From contig JAFEUB010000473.1 in NCBI GenBank assembly GCA_024529925.1, positions 73,501 through 137,500 on the forward strand: a stretch of 64,000 nt of DNA, written 5' to 3'. This DNA comes from Ophthalmolycus amberensis (Eukaryota; Chordata; Actinopteri; Perciformes; Zoarcidae). This document shows positions 37,646 through 48,521 of this stretch, in pieces. Position numbers and translations under genes: made by a program. The stretch's first letter is position 1, and each line of letters begins with the position of its first letter. Below the pieces are notes generated by a model, which worked only from the letters and a program-made list of their open reading frames with translations, ran no database searches and had not been told where the DNA came from.

Positions 37646-38385
37646 ATTGGAGATAAAACTTAGCTGAATTTCAGGAGCAGGACCACACCTCAGCCACTTC
37701 CGGCCACACCCCTATAAATACCTACCCACTCCAAGCCTCAGGCACACTCGAGGTTTCTGCACGCAACCGGAACACCACGCACGTATGCCGCGCACCACGC
37801 ACGTACACCACGGACGCCGCCACCCGCCATCGACAGGGTCCGGGCAGCCAAACCCGCGATCTCCACCTCGCCGACCAGCCGCATCCGCCCGCCAGACTCC
37901 GACAATACGAAGAGTCGGACTCACGGCCGTCCTCCCGTTACCCACATCTCGGCGGCACAGGGAGACCCGCTACCTCCCGACGCAGACAACGGAAACGTAA
38001 CTCCAGCTTTCTCCTTCTTCGCTCGCTCCAGACCCAGCTCAGGAACGAGCCTCCGACGACTCTAGCTGCCCGGCACACAGCGCCAAGACGCCGCAGCGCC
38101 AAGACGCCGCCCCCCCCCCGCGCTCCAGCAAGGTCCCCCATCGACGACTCACCAGCTGATCGAGACGCGCCAGCTGATCGCCAACTCCACCACAGTCCGC
38201 CTGCAGAGCATCGACGCAACAAGCTCCTCACAACTATCCCAAAGTCACGTTAGGAAAAACAAACAAACACGAAGCACCTGCATGCAATCACTCCGGCGCG
38301 ACGCCAACGACGATGACGCCACCTCGCACCCCGAGGCTCCGCCCCCCAACCCACAAGTTCCGGGTTGCCAGGTCGCAGCGCCTCA
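37646..38385 (+). mobile_element. Inverted copy of the amplified element, left part with TATA module
   Basis: Reverse complement of about 31,796 back into the 3.48-kb unit's right end (to about 20,701 of unit 1). It begins TTGGAGATAAAACTTAGCTG, has TATAAATA at 37,713-37,720, then the GC-rich leader. It retains about 130 bp (roughly 37,970-38,090) that the plus-orientation flank lacks. It stops at GCGCCTCAC, where the 22-bp minisatellite takes over. Confidence 0.85.
37713..37720 (+). promoter_or_regulatory. TATA box of the repeated module, copy 2
   Basis: TATAAATA in the same context as copies 1 and 3; a plausible initiator region follows at CAAGCCTCAGGCACACTCG. No evidence of activity. Confidence 0.5.
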
Positions 38386-41300
38386 CCAGCTCGTCTAACA
38401 GTTGTTCTCCAGCTCGTCTCTAACCGTGTTCTCCAGCTAGTCTCTAACCGTGTTCTCCAGCTAGTCTCTAACCGTGTTCTCCAGCTCGTCTCTAACCGTG
38501 TTCTCCAGCTCGTCTCTAACAGTGTTCTCCAGCTCGTCTCTAACCGTGTTCTCCAGCTAGTCTCTAACAGTGTTCTCCAGCTCGTCTCTAACAGTGTTCT
38601 CCAGCTCGTCTCTAACCGTGTTCTCCAGCTCGTCTCTAACAGTGTTCTCCAGCTCGTCTCTAACCGTGTTCTCCAGCTTGTCTCTAACAGTGTTCTCCAG
38701 CTCGTCTCTAGCAGTGTTCTCCAGCTAGTTTCTAGCAGTGTTCTCCAGCTCGTCTCTAACAGTGTTCTCCAGCTAGTCTCTAACAGTGTTCTCCAGCTCG
38801 TCTCTAACCGTGTTCTCCAGCTCGTCTCTAACAGTGTTCTCCAGCTCGTCTCTAACAGTGTTCTCCAGCTCGTCTCTAACCGTGTTCTCCAGCTAGTTCT
38901 AACAGTGTTCTCCAGCTCGTCTCTAGCAGTGTTCTCCAGCTCGTCTCTAGCAGTGTTCTCCAGCTCGTCTCTAACAGTGTTCTCCAGCTCGTCTCTAACC
39001 GTGTTCTCCAGCTCGTCTCTAACAGTGTTCTCCAGTACGTCTCTAACCGTGTTCTCCAGCTTGTCTCTAACAGTGTTCTCCAGCTCGTCTCTAGCAGTGT
39101 TCTCCAGCTAGTTTCTAGCAGTGTTCTCCAGCTCGTCTCTAACAGTGTTCTCCAGCTAGTCTCTAACAGTGTTCTCCAGCTCGTCTCTAACCGTGTTCTC
39201 CAGCTCGTCTCTAACAGTGTTCTCCAGCTCGTCTCTAACAGTGTTCTCCAGCTCGTCTCTAACCGTGTTCTCCAGCTAGTTCTAACAGTGTTCTCCAGCT
39301 CGTCTCTAGCAGTGTTCTCCAGCTCGTCTCTAGCAGTGTTCTCCAGCTCGTCTCTAACAGTGTTCTCCAGCTAGTCTCTAACAGTGTTCTCCAGCTCGTC
39401 TCTAACCGTGTTCTCCAGCTCGTTTCTAACAGTGTTCTCCAGCTCGTCTCTAACAGTGTTCTCCAGCTCGTCTCTAACCGTGTTCTCCAGCTAGTTCTAA
39501 CAGTGTTCTCCAGCTCGTCTCTAGCAGTGTTCTCCAGCTCGTCTCTAGCAGTGTTCTCCAGCTCGTCTCAAACAGTGTTCTCCAGCTCGTCTCTAACAGT
39601 GTTCTCCAGCTCGTCTCTAACAGTGTTCTCCAGCTCGTCTCTAACAGTGTTCTCCAGCTCGTCTCTAACCGTGTTCTCCAGCTAGTTCTAACAGTGTTCT
39701 CCAGCTCGTCTCTAGCAGTGTTCTCCAGCTCGTCTCTAGCAGTGTTCTCCAGCTCGTCTCTAACAGTGTTCTCCAGCTCGTCTCTAACCGTGTTCTCCAG
39801 CTCGTCTCTAACAGTGTTCTCCAGCACGTCTCTAACCGTGTTCTCCAGCTTGTCTCTAACAGTGTTCTCCAGCTCGTCTCTAGCAGTGTCCTCCAGCTAG
39901 TTTCTAGCAGTGTTCTCCAGCTCGTCTCTAACAGTGTTCTCCAGCTAGTCTCTAACAGTGTTCTCCAGCTCGTCTCTAACCGTGTTCTCCAGCTCGTCTC
40001 TAACAGTGTTCTCCAGCTCGTCTCTAACAGTGTTCTCCAGCTCGTCTCTAACCGTGTTCTCCAGCTAGTTCTAACAGTGTTCTCCAGCTCGTCTCTAGCA
40101 GTGTTCTCCAGCTCGTCTCTAGCAGTGTTCTCCAGCTCGTCTCTAACAGTGTTCTCCAGCTAGTCTCTAACAGTGTTCTCCAGCTCGTCTCTAACCGTGT
40201 TCTCCAGCTCGTTTCTAACAGTGTTCTCCAGCTCGTCTCTAACAGTGTTCTCCAGCTCGTCTCTAACCGTGTTCTCCAGCTAGTTCTAACAGTGTTCTCC
40301 AGCTCGTCTCTAGCAGTGTTCTCCAGCTCGTCTCTAGCAGTGTTCTCCAGCTCGTCTCTAACAGTGTTCTCCAGCTCGTCTCTAACAGTGTTCTCCAGCT
40401 CGTCTCTAACCGTGTCCTCCAGCTAGTCTCTAACAGTGTTCTCCAGCTCGTCTCTAGCAGTGTTCTCCAGCTCGTCTCTAGCAGTGTTCTCCAGCTCGTC
40501 TCTAGCAGTGTTCTCCAGCTCGTCTCTAGCAGTGTTCTCCAGCTCGTCTCTAGCAGTGTTCTCCAGCTCGTCTCTAGCAGTGTTCTCCAGCTCGTCTCTA
40601 GCAGTGTTCTCCAGCTCGTCTCTAGCAGTGTTCTCCAGCTCGTTTCTAACTGTTCTCCAGCTAGTCTCTAGCAGTGTTCTCCAGCTCGTCTCTAACAGTG
40701 TTCTCCAGCTAGTCTCTAACAGTGTTCTCCAGCTCGTCTCTAACCGTGTTCTCCAGCTCGTCTCTAACAGTGTTCTCCAGCTCGTCTCTAACAGTGTTCT
40801 CCAGCTCGTCTCTAACCGTGTTCTCCAGCTAGTTCTAACAGTGTTCTCCAGCTCGTCTCTAGCAGTGTTCTCCAGCTCGTCTCTAGCAGTGTTCTCCAGC
40901 TCGTCTCTAACAGTGTTCTCCAGCTAGTCTCTAACAGTGTTCTCCAGCTCGTCTCTAACCGTGTTCTCCAGCTCGTCTCTAACAGTGTTCTACAGCTCGT
41001 CTCTAACAGTGTTCTCCAGCTCGTCTCTAACCGTGTTCTCCAGCTCGTCTCTAACAGTGTTCTCCAGCTAGTTCTAACAGTGTTCTCCAGCTCGTCTCTA
41101 GCAGTGTTCTCCAGCTCGCTTCTAGCAGTGTTCTCCAGCTCGTCTCTAACAGTGTTCTCCAGCTCGTCTCTAACAGTGTTCTCCAGCTCGTCTCTAACAG
41201 TGTTCTCCAGCTCGTCTCTAACCGTGTTCTCCAGCTAGTCTCTAACAGTGTTCTCCAGCTCGTCTCTAGCAGTGTTCTCCAGCTCGTCTCTAGCAGTGTT

Positions 41301-44162
41301 CTCCAGCTCGTCTCTAGCAGTGTTCTCCAGCTCGTCTCTAACAGTGTTCTCCAGCTCGTCTCTAACCGTGTTCTCCAGCTAGTCTCTAACAGTGTTCTCC
41401 AGCTCGTCTCTAACAGTGTTCTCCAGCTCGTCTCTAACCGTGTTCTCCAGCTCGTCTCTAACAGTGTTCTCCAGCTCGTCTCTAACCGTGTTCTCCAGCT
41501 TGTCTCTAACAGTGTTCTCCAGCTCGTCTCTAGCAGTGTTCTCCAGCTAGTTTCTAGCAGTGTTCTCCAGCTCGTCTCTAACAGTGTTCTCCAGCTAGTC
41601 TCTAACAGTGTTCTCCAGCTCGTCTCTAACCGTGTTCTCCAGCTCGTCTCTAACAGTGTTCTCCAGCTCGTCTCTAACAGTGTTCTCCAGCTCGTCTCTA
41701 ACCGTGTTCTCCAGCTAGTTCTAACAGTGTTCTCCAGCTCGTCTCTAGCAGTGTTCTCCAGCTCGTCTCTAGCAGTGTTCTCCAGCTCGTCTCTAACAGT
41801 GTTCTCCAGCTCGTCTCTAACCGTGTTCTCCAGCTCGTCTCTAACAGTGTTCTCCAGCACGTCTCTAACCGTGTTCTCCAGCTTGTCTCTAACAGTGTTC
41901 TCCAGCTCGTCTCTAGCAGTGTTCTCCAGCTAGTTTCTAGCAGTGTTCTCCAGCTCGTCTCTAACAGTGTTCTCCAGCTAGTCTCTAACAGTGTTCTCCA
42001 GCTCGTCTCTAACCGTGTTCTCCAGCTCGTCTCTAACCGTGTTCTCCAGCTCGTTTCTAACAGTGTTCTCCAGCTCGTCTCTAACAGTGTTCTCCAGCTC
42101 GTCTCTAACCGTGTTCTCCAGCTAGTTCTAACAGTGTTCTCCAGCTCGTCTCTAGCAGTGTTCTCCAGCTCGTCTCTAGCAGTGTTCTCCAGCTCGTCTC
42201 AAACAGTGTTCTCCAGCTCGTCTCTAACAGTGTTCTCCAGCTCGTCTCTAACAGTGTTCTCCAGCTCGTCTCTAACAGTGTTCTCCAGCTCGTCTCTAAC
42301 CGTGTTCTCCAGCTAGTTCTAACAGTGTTCTCCAGCTCGTCTCTAGCAGTGTTCTCCAGCTCGTCTCTAGCAGTGTTCTCCAGCTCGTCTCTAACAGTGT
42401 TCTCCAGCTCGTCTCTAACAGTGTTCTCCAGCTCGTCTCTAACAGTGTTCTCCAGCACGTCTCTAACCGTGTTCTCCAGCTTGTCTCTAACAGTGTTCTC
42501 CAGCTCGTCTCTAGCAGTGTCCTCCAGCTAGTTTCTAGCAGTGTTCTCCAGCTCGTCTCTAACAGTGTTCTCCAGCTAGTCTCTAACAGTGTTCTCCAGC
42601 TCGTCTCTAACCGTGTTCTCCAGCTCGTCTCTAACAGTGTTCTCCAGCTCGTCTCTAACAGTGTTCTCCAGCTCGTCTCTAACCGTGTTCTCCAGCTAGT
42701 TCTAACAGTGTTCTCCAGCTCGTCTCTAGCAGTGTTCTCCAGCTCGTCTCTAGCAGTGTTCTCCAGCTCGTCTCTAACAGTGTTCTCCAGCTAGTCTCTA
42801 ACAGTGTTCTCCAGCTCGTCTCTAACCGTGTTCTCCAGCTCGTTTCTAACAGTGTTCTCCAGCTCGTCTCTAACAGTGTTCTCCAGCTCGTCTCTAACCG
42901 TGTTCTCCAGCTAGTTCTAACAGTGTTCTCCAGCTCGTCTCTAGCAGTGTTCTCCAGCTCGTCTCTAGCAGTGTTCTCCAGCTCGTCTCTAACAGTGTTC
43001 TCCAGCTCGTCTCTAACAGTGTTCTCCAGCTCGTCTCTAACCGTGTCCTCCAGCTAGTCTCTAACAGTGTTCTCCAGCTCGTCTCTAGCAGTGTTCTCCA
43101 GCTCGTCTCTAGCAGTGTTCTCCAGCTCGTCTCTAGCAGTGTTCTCCAGCTCGTCTCTAGCAGTGTTCTCCAGCTCGTCTCTAGCAGTGTTCTCCAGCTC
43201 GTCTCTAGCAGTGTTCTCCAGCTCGTCTCTAGCAGTGTTCTCCAGCTCGTCTCTAGCAGTGTTCTCCAGCTCGTTTCTAACTGTTCTCCAGCTAGTCTCT
43301 AGCAGTGTTCTCCAGCTCGTCTCTAACAGTGTTCTCCAGCTAGTCTCTAACAGTGTTCTCCAGCTCGTCTCTAACCGTGTTCTCCAGCTCGTCTCTAACA
43401 GTGTTCTCCAGCTCGTCTCTAACAGTGTTCTCCAGCTCGTCTCTAACCGTGTTCTCCAGCTAGTTCTAACAGTGTTCTCCAGCTCGTCTCTAGCAGTGTT
43501 CTCCAGCTCGTCTCTAGCAGTGTTCTCCAGCTCGTCTCTAACAGTGTTCTCCAGCTAGTCTCTAACAGTGTTCTCCAGCTCGTCTCTAACCGTGTTCTCC
43601 AGCTCGTCTCTAACAGTGTTCTACAGCTCGTCTCTAACAGTGTTCTCCAGCTCGTCTCTAACCGTGTTCTCCAGCTCGTCTCTAACAGTGTTCTCCAGCT
43701 AGTTCTAACAGTGTTCTCCAGCTCGTCTCTAGCAGTGTTCTCCAGCTCGCTTCTAGCAGTGTTCTCCAGCTCGTCTCTAACAGTGTTCTCCAGCTCGTCT
43801 CTAACAGTGTTCTCCAGCTCGTCTCTAACAGTGTTCTCCAGCTCGTCTCTAACCGTGTTCTCCAGCTAGTCTCTAACAGTGTTCTCCAGCTCGTCTCTAG
43901 CAGTGTTCTCCAGCTCGTCTCTAGCAGTGTTCTCCAGCTCGTCTCTAGCAGTGTTCTCCAGCTCGTCTCTAGCAGTGTTCTCCAGCTCGTCTCTAACTGT
44001 TCTCCAGCTAGTCTCTAGCAGTGTTCTCCAGCTCGTCTCTAACCGTGTTCTCCAGCTAGTCTCTAACCGTGTTCTCCAGCTCGTCTCTAACAGTGTTCTC
44101 CAGCTCGTCTCTAACCGTGTTCTCCAGCTCGTCTCTAACAGTGTTCTCCAGCTCGTCTCTAG
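38386..44162. repeat. 5.8-kb 22-bp minisatellite with higher-order duplication
   Basis: The unit is TGTTCTCCAGCTCGTCTCTA with AC(AG/CG) or GCAG. Variants CTAGTC, CTAGTT and a TCTAACTGTTC deletion form give unit types. A block is duplicated at a distance of exactly 2,631 bp: rare variants GTCTCAAAC (39,565/42,196), CTACAG (40,990/43,621) and GCTCGCTTC (41,114/43,745) all recur at this offset. The array sits inside the inverted element in place of about 64 bp of normal unit sequence. Confidence 0.96.
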
Positions 44163-45735
44163 CGAAGCACACCGTGCCAACTCCTCCAGCCGTTCCAAAG
44201 CCACGCCAGGCACCAGGTTGCCAGGTCTCCTTTCCTCCGTCCCCCTCTCTAAGTCCTGGCACCGGGTTGCCAGGTTCCCTCTCCTCTGTCCCCTATGCCG
44301 CTTTCCTACTACGCATACTCTTCCCTCTAGGCAGATTCCTGGGCCCGGGCTGCCAGGTCCCCTTGCCTGTCCCCCTCTCTAAGTCCTGGCACCGGGTTGC
44401 CAGGTTCCCTCTCCTCTGTCCCCTATGCCGCCTTCCTACTGCGCCTACTCTTCCCACTAGGCAGATTCCTGGCACCGGGTTGCCGGGTCTCCTTGCTTCT
44501 GTCCCCCTCTAAAGGCCTGTCACCGGGCTGCCAGGTCCCCTCTCCTCTGTCCCCCCCCCCCCCTATTCCGCTCTTCCTACTAGGCAGATTCCTGGCACCG
44601 GGTTGCCGGGTCTCCTTGCCTCTGTCCCCCTCTAAAGGCCTGGCACCGGGCTGCCAGGTCCCCTCTCCTCTGTCCCCCTCCCCTATTCCGCTTTTCCTAG
44701 AAAAAAGCCTCTGTCCCCCTCTCTAAGTCCTGGCACCGGGTTGCCAGGTTCCCTCTCTTCTGTCCCCTATGCCGCCTTCCTACTACGCATATTCTTCCCA
44801 CTAGGCAGGTTCCTGGCACCGGGCTGCCAGGTCTCCTTGCCTCTGTCCCCCTCTCTAAGTCCTGGCACCGGGCTGCCAGGTTCCCTCTCCTCCGTCCCCC
44901 TTCCCTATCCCGCTTTTCCTACTGCGCCTACTCTTCCCACTAGGCAGATTCCTGGCACCGGGTTGCCGGGTCTCCTTGCCTCTGTCCCCCTCTAAAGGCC
45001 TGGCACCGGGCTGCCAGGTCCCCTCTCCTCTGTCCCCCCCCCCCCCTATTCCGCTTTTCCTACTAGGCAGTTTCCTGGCACCGGGTTGCCGGGTCTCCTT
45101 GCCTCTGTCCCCCTCTAAAGGCCTGGCACAGGGCTGCCAGGTCCCCTCTCCTCTGTCCCCCTCCCCTATTCCGCTTTTCCTAGAACGAGAAGGCAACTGG
45201 CCGGGACACCGGGCACCGGGATGCCAGTGACCCCACCCCGCCCACTTCCGGCGATGGACCCACACATTGGCCGACAACGATGCCGGCCGACAACGATGCC
45301 GCTCCCCCTGCCGTCTTTTGGGGGTTCCACGACGGCCGACGTGGCCGTAGACCAGCCTCGGACCTCGCAATCAGATGCCAAGTCGTTCCCCCCCATGCTA
45401 CGAAATCGGAACCATAGTAACCACCTTGCAGCTCACGTCTGGGCCACCGCAAGCCATGGCTTCTCGTTCCCATTCCAGGAGTCCAGCCCTCCTGCAGACA
45501 CCCGTCCAACAGCGGTTCGGCCACATCCAAACGCCGTCTCTAGACCCACAAATCCTCACCCGTTCTTGCCGACCAGCGCAGGCTGATTTTGGGGGTTCTG
45601 CAAGGCCCGGGAGCCGCTGTGGACCCTCAGCCACATCCCCCAAACCGCAGCAGGCACATCTCCATCAGCCATCCCTCACACTCCAAACAACCGACGAAGG
45701 CTCACTCTGGCCGAGGTGGGGGCCAAGCTAGTGAA
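44163..45735 (+). mobile_element. Inverted copy of the amplified element, right part with hairpin subrepeats
   Basis: Reverse complement of about 20,636 back to 19,430 of the 3.48-kb unit. It starts CGAAGCACACCGTGCCAACT. It contains the ~130-bp subrepeats carrying CCTGGCA...TGCCAGG hairpins (44,217-45,180) and then the segment matching 19,430-19,970. Subrepeat number and order differ from the plus-orientation units, so this copy has diverged separately. Confidence 0.88.
45591..45735. repeat. 145-bp direct repeat, left copy
   Basis: From GGGGGTTCTGCAAGG to GGGGCCAAGCTAGTGAA. It is identical by eye to 45,921-46,065 and corresponds in reverse complement to about 19,430-19,570 in the tandem units. 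Confidence 0.93.
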
Positions 45736-45920
45736 TTGGAGATAAAACTTAGCTGAATTTCAGGAGCAGGACCACACCTCAGCCACTTCCGGCCACACCC
45801 CTATAAATACCTACCCACTCCAAGCCTCAGGCACACTCGAGGTTTCTGCACCCCACCCTCCCTCCCTCTGCTAATGGTCATCTCCCCCCATAGCCATCAC
45901 GCGCCTATCCCTCGGAGATC
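45736..45920 (+). mobile_element. 185-bp segment with third TATA module between identical direct repeats
   Basis: It starts TTGGAGATAAAACTTAGCTG like 37,646, carries TATAAATA at 45,802-45,809 and CACACTCGAGGTTTCTGCAC, then diverges into unrelated pyrimidine-rich sequence. A 145-bp perfect direct repeat flanks it on both sides, an LTR-like or recombination-like arrangement. Confidence 0.75.
45802..45809 (+). promoter_or_regulatory. TATA box of the repeated module, copy 3
   Basis: TATAAATA in the context conserved with the copies at 31,712 and 37,713. Confidence 0.5.
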
Positions 45921-46065
45921 GGGGGTTCTGCAAGGCCCGGGAGCCGCTGTGGACCCTCAGCCACATCCCCCAAACCGCAGCAGGCACATCTCCATCAGCC
46001 ATCCCTCACACTCCAAACAACCGACGAAGGCTCACTCTGGCCGAGGTGGGGGCCAAGCTAGTGAA
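45921..46065. repeat. 145-bp direct repeat, right copy
   Basis: Identical by eye to 45,591-45,735. It is followed by TGGATGGATATTTTCC, which marks the exit from the element. Confidence 0.93.
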
Positions 46066-47316
46066 TGGATGGATATTTTCCCACCAAAATAAGCGGCTGT
46101 TGGTTTACATGATGTGTATTCGCTGGTTGTATCAGCGATTGTAGCTCTTGACACCAAGCATGATGGATGTTGTAGCTGCAGAGAGGAAGGTGTTCAGTAT
46201 TTATTTAGTTGAGCCATCCATCACCCTGACATCCTCCATAAGTGGTTCTGCAGGTTCAGTATCAGACATGTTGTGTCTGGATCTCTATAAAACGTGCACG
46301 CATTCACCGATGATATGCAACCGCAGATATCTTTGAAGAGAAATGTGATGTCACGAAGACATAACGTCCTTTCTCAACCAATCTGAGAGTTTTGATTTGC
46401 GACATCACTCTTTGATACAATATCCGCTCCGTTCTGATAAAGTGCTGACACCAGAATAACTCGTGGTTGTTTGCTCCGTACCACTAAAACAGGAGAGCAG
46501 CTGCTGAACCCAACTTACAACAAGATCGCGTTCCAACAAGAGAACTCATCTGCTAACAGTCGGTTCCTGTTTCCAGCTCGGCTCGTCTGTTTGACACACG
46601 CACTACGGTACGTTTCACCGTCTTTAACAAGGCCATGTAGGCCATTTGGGTTTGCATTCATTTAGTTCTGCACTAATCCGGAAAACGTATTTTCCGACTG
46701 GAAACTAAACTAATAAAACCGGCTAATGTGTTGTTGAAGCAATAAAATACAAGACCGCGTGTTTCCATCTCACATGTTCAGTTGATGAACTCACCTGAAG
46801 TCAGATGACGACCATCGTCTGTGCTCTCCGACTGCACAGTTATCTTCTAGTTCTCTCATGAACGTCTTGTAAGCTGTTGGTGTCGGTGTGTTTGTGTGTG
46901 TTTGTGTGTTCGCTGCCTTTACTGAACTGTTTAGACTGGAGTTCTGGGAGTTTTTGGCAGCCAATTAAAACGAGAAAAGAAGTCGTGATGTTTCATGACG
47001 TCCAGTTTTACTCCAACAGCACGTAGTGCAGGTCAAGCAGATGCGTCTTCACTTCAAACACACGCGGTGCTTGTAAACTGCTGTCAGTAGATGTAGCCGT
47101 CGTCGTCTTCTAATTAAAAACGAAGCAGCTGTGGTGGGAGGACATTATGAAGCGATGAAGGTTGTATTGAGCTGATTGTATCTGCAGGAGATTATGAACA
47201 TGAACGGTGTCGCATCAAGCACACACAGCTGTTGCAGTGAGTGTACCTCCCTGAATCCATCTTCCATTCAAGCTGATTATTTCTCATCGTCTCTCTTTTT
47301 ATCTCCGCTCCTCCAG
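46066..47316. other. End of the 33.8-kb NMBR intron
   Basis: Unique AT-richer sequence with no recognised feature, ending in the pyrimidine-rich acceptor CTCCGCTCCTCCAG. Confidence 0.6.
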
Positions 47317-47555
47317 ATGGAGACGAGGAAACGTCTGGCCAAGATCGTGTTGGTGTTCGTGGGCCTCTTCGCCCTGTGCTGGTTCCCCAACCACGTGCTC
47401 TACATGTACCGCTCCTTCCACTACCAGCAGATGGACCTGTCTCTGGCTCACCTCATCATCACCTTGCTGGCCCGAGTCCTCAGCTTCTCCTCGTCCTGCG
47501 TCAACCCCTTCGCCCTCTACCTGCTCAGCGAGAGCTTCCGCCGGCACTTCAACAG
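47317..47555 (+). CDS. nmbr: Neuromedin-B receptor-like GPCR, TM6-TM7 exon
   Basis: The acceptor CTCCTCCAG ends at 47,316 and the exon opens METRKRLAKIVLVFVG. TM6 contains the class A CWxP motif as CWFP (FALCWFPNHVLYMYRS). TM7 reads LIITLLARVLSF, then SSSCVNPFALYLLSES with the NPxxY variant NPFALY, then FRRHFN. The exon is 239 nt and ends in phase 2 (AAC AG) at a weak donor, GTCGGA. Joined to the exon at 49,404 it gives HFNSQL, as in mammalian NMBR. If the donor is not used, the frame reads on for about 13 more residues to a stop at 47,596-47,598. The residue before SCVNP is Ser, whereas mammalian bombesin receptors have Asn (from memory). Confidence 0.96.
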
Positions 47556-47734
47556 GTCGGATCTCCTCTCGGTCTCTGGATCGTACTTCAGTCTTTAATG
47601 CCTCCGCTGATTAAAGGGACAACTCACGCCAACGGTAGTGTGTTTGCAGATGTAGCCATACAAACATTTCTTAAAGGACGAGGCTGATGTTATTCCTTTA
47701 TATCTTTCATATCGTCAACAAATCCCATAAAGAG

Positions 47735-48255
47735 AGGTGAAGTCCCTCCCCCTCAGGTGAAGTCCCTCCCCTCAGGTGAAGTTCTTCCCCTCAGGTGAAG
47801 TCCCTCCCCTCAGGTGAAGTCCTTCCCCTCAGGTGAAGTCCCTCCCCCTCAGGTGAAGTCCCTCCCCTCAGGTGAAGTCCTTCCCCTCAGGTGACATCCC
47901 TCCCCCTCAGGTGAAGTCCCTCCCCCTCAGGTGAAGTCCTTCCCCTCAGGTGAAGTCCCTCCCCTCAGGTGAAGTCCCTCCCCTCAGGTGAAGTCCTTCC
48001 CCTCAGGTGAAGTCCCTCCCCTCAGGTGAAGTCCCTCCCCCTCAGGTGAAGTCCCTCCCCTCAGGTGAAGTCCCTCCCCTCAGGTGAAGTCCTTCCCCTC
48101 AGGTGAAGTCCCTCCCCCTCAGGTGAAGTCCCTCCCCTCAGGTGAAGTCCTTCCCCTCAGGTGAAGTCCCTCCCCCTCAGGTGAAGTCCTCCCCCTCAGG
48201 TGAAGTCCCTCCCCCTCAGGTGAAGTCCCTCCCCTCAGGTGAAGTCCCTCCCCTC
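47735..48255. repeat. 19-20-bp minisatellite with splice-like unit, in NMBR C-tail intron
   Basis: The unit is CAGGTGAAGTCCCTCCCC(C)T, about 26 copies, with CCTTCCCC variants. Each unit holds a pyrimidine run ending in CAG followed by GTGAAG, so it resembles both an acceptor and a donor. It lies 180 bp after the weak donor at 47,556. Confidence 0.93.
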
Positions 48256-48341
48256 TGGTCTCCACCGTGGGATCTTATTTTGGTAGAAATCTGTCCGACA
48301 GTCACCAGCGAGAGAACAATATATCTTTGATCCCGTTAAAG

Positions 48342-48450
48342 CAGGGGTCTCAAACTCCCGGCCCGCGGGCCAAATCCGGCCCGCCACGTCATTTTACGTA
48401 TTTTTATTTTTACTGGTGCTGGGCAAGTTAACGCGTTAATTTCGCGTTAC
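48342..48450. mobile_element. hAT-like terminal fragments
   Basis: CAGGGGTCTCAAACTCCCGG followed by CCCGCGGGCCAAATCCGGCC resembles the terminus of Charlie-type hAT elements. From 48,411, TACTGGTGCTGGGCAAGTTA then ACGCGTTAATTTCGCG resembles a different fish hAT-like MITE end. Both are fragments; names are from memory. Confidence 0.6.
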
Positions 48451-48521
48451 AGTTTGCATTGTTTGTCTGTTTTTGTGAGTATCTTGTTGTGATCACATGA
48501 CTTTATGATTTAACAGACGCA

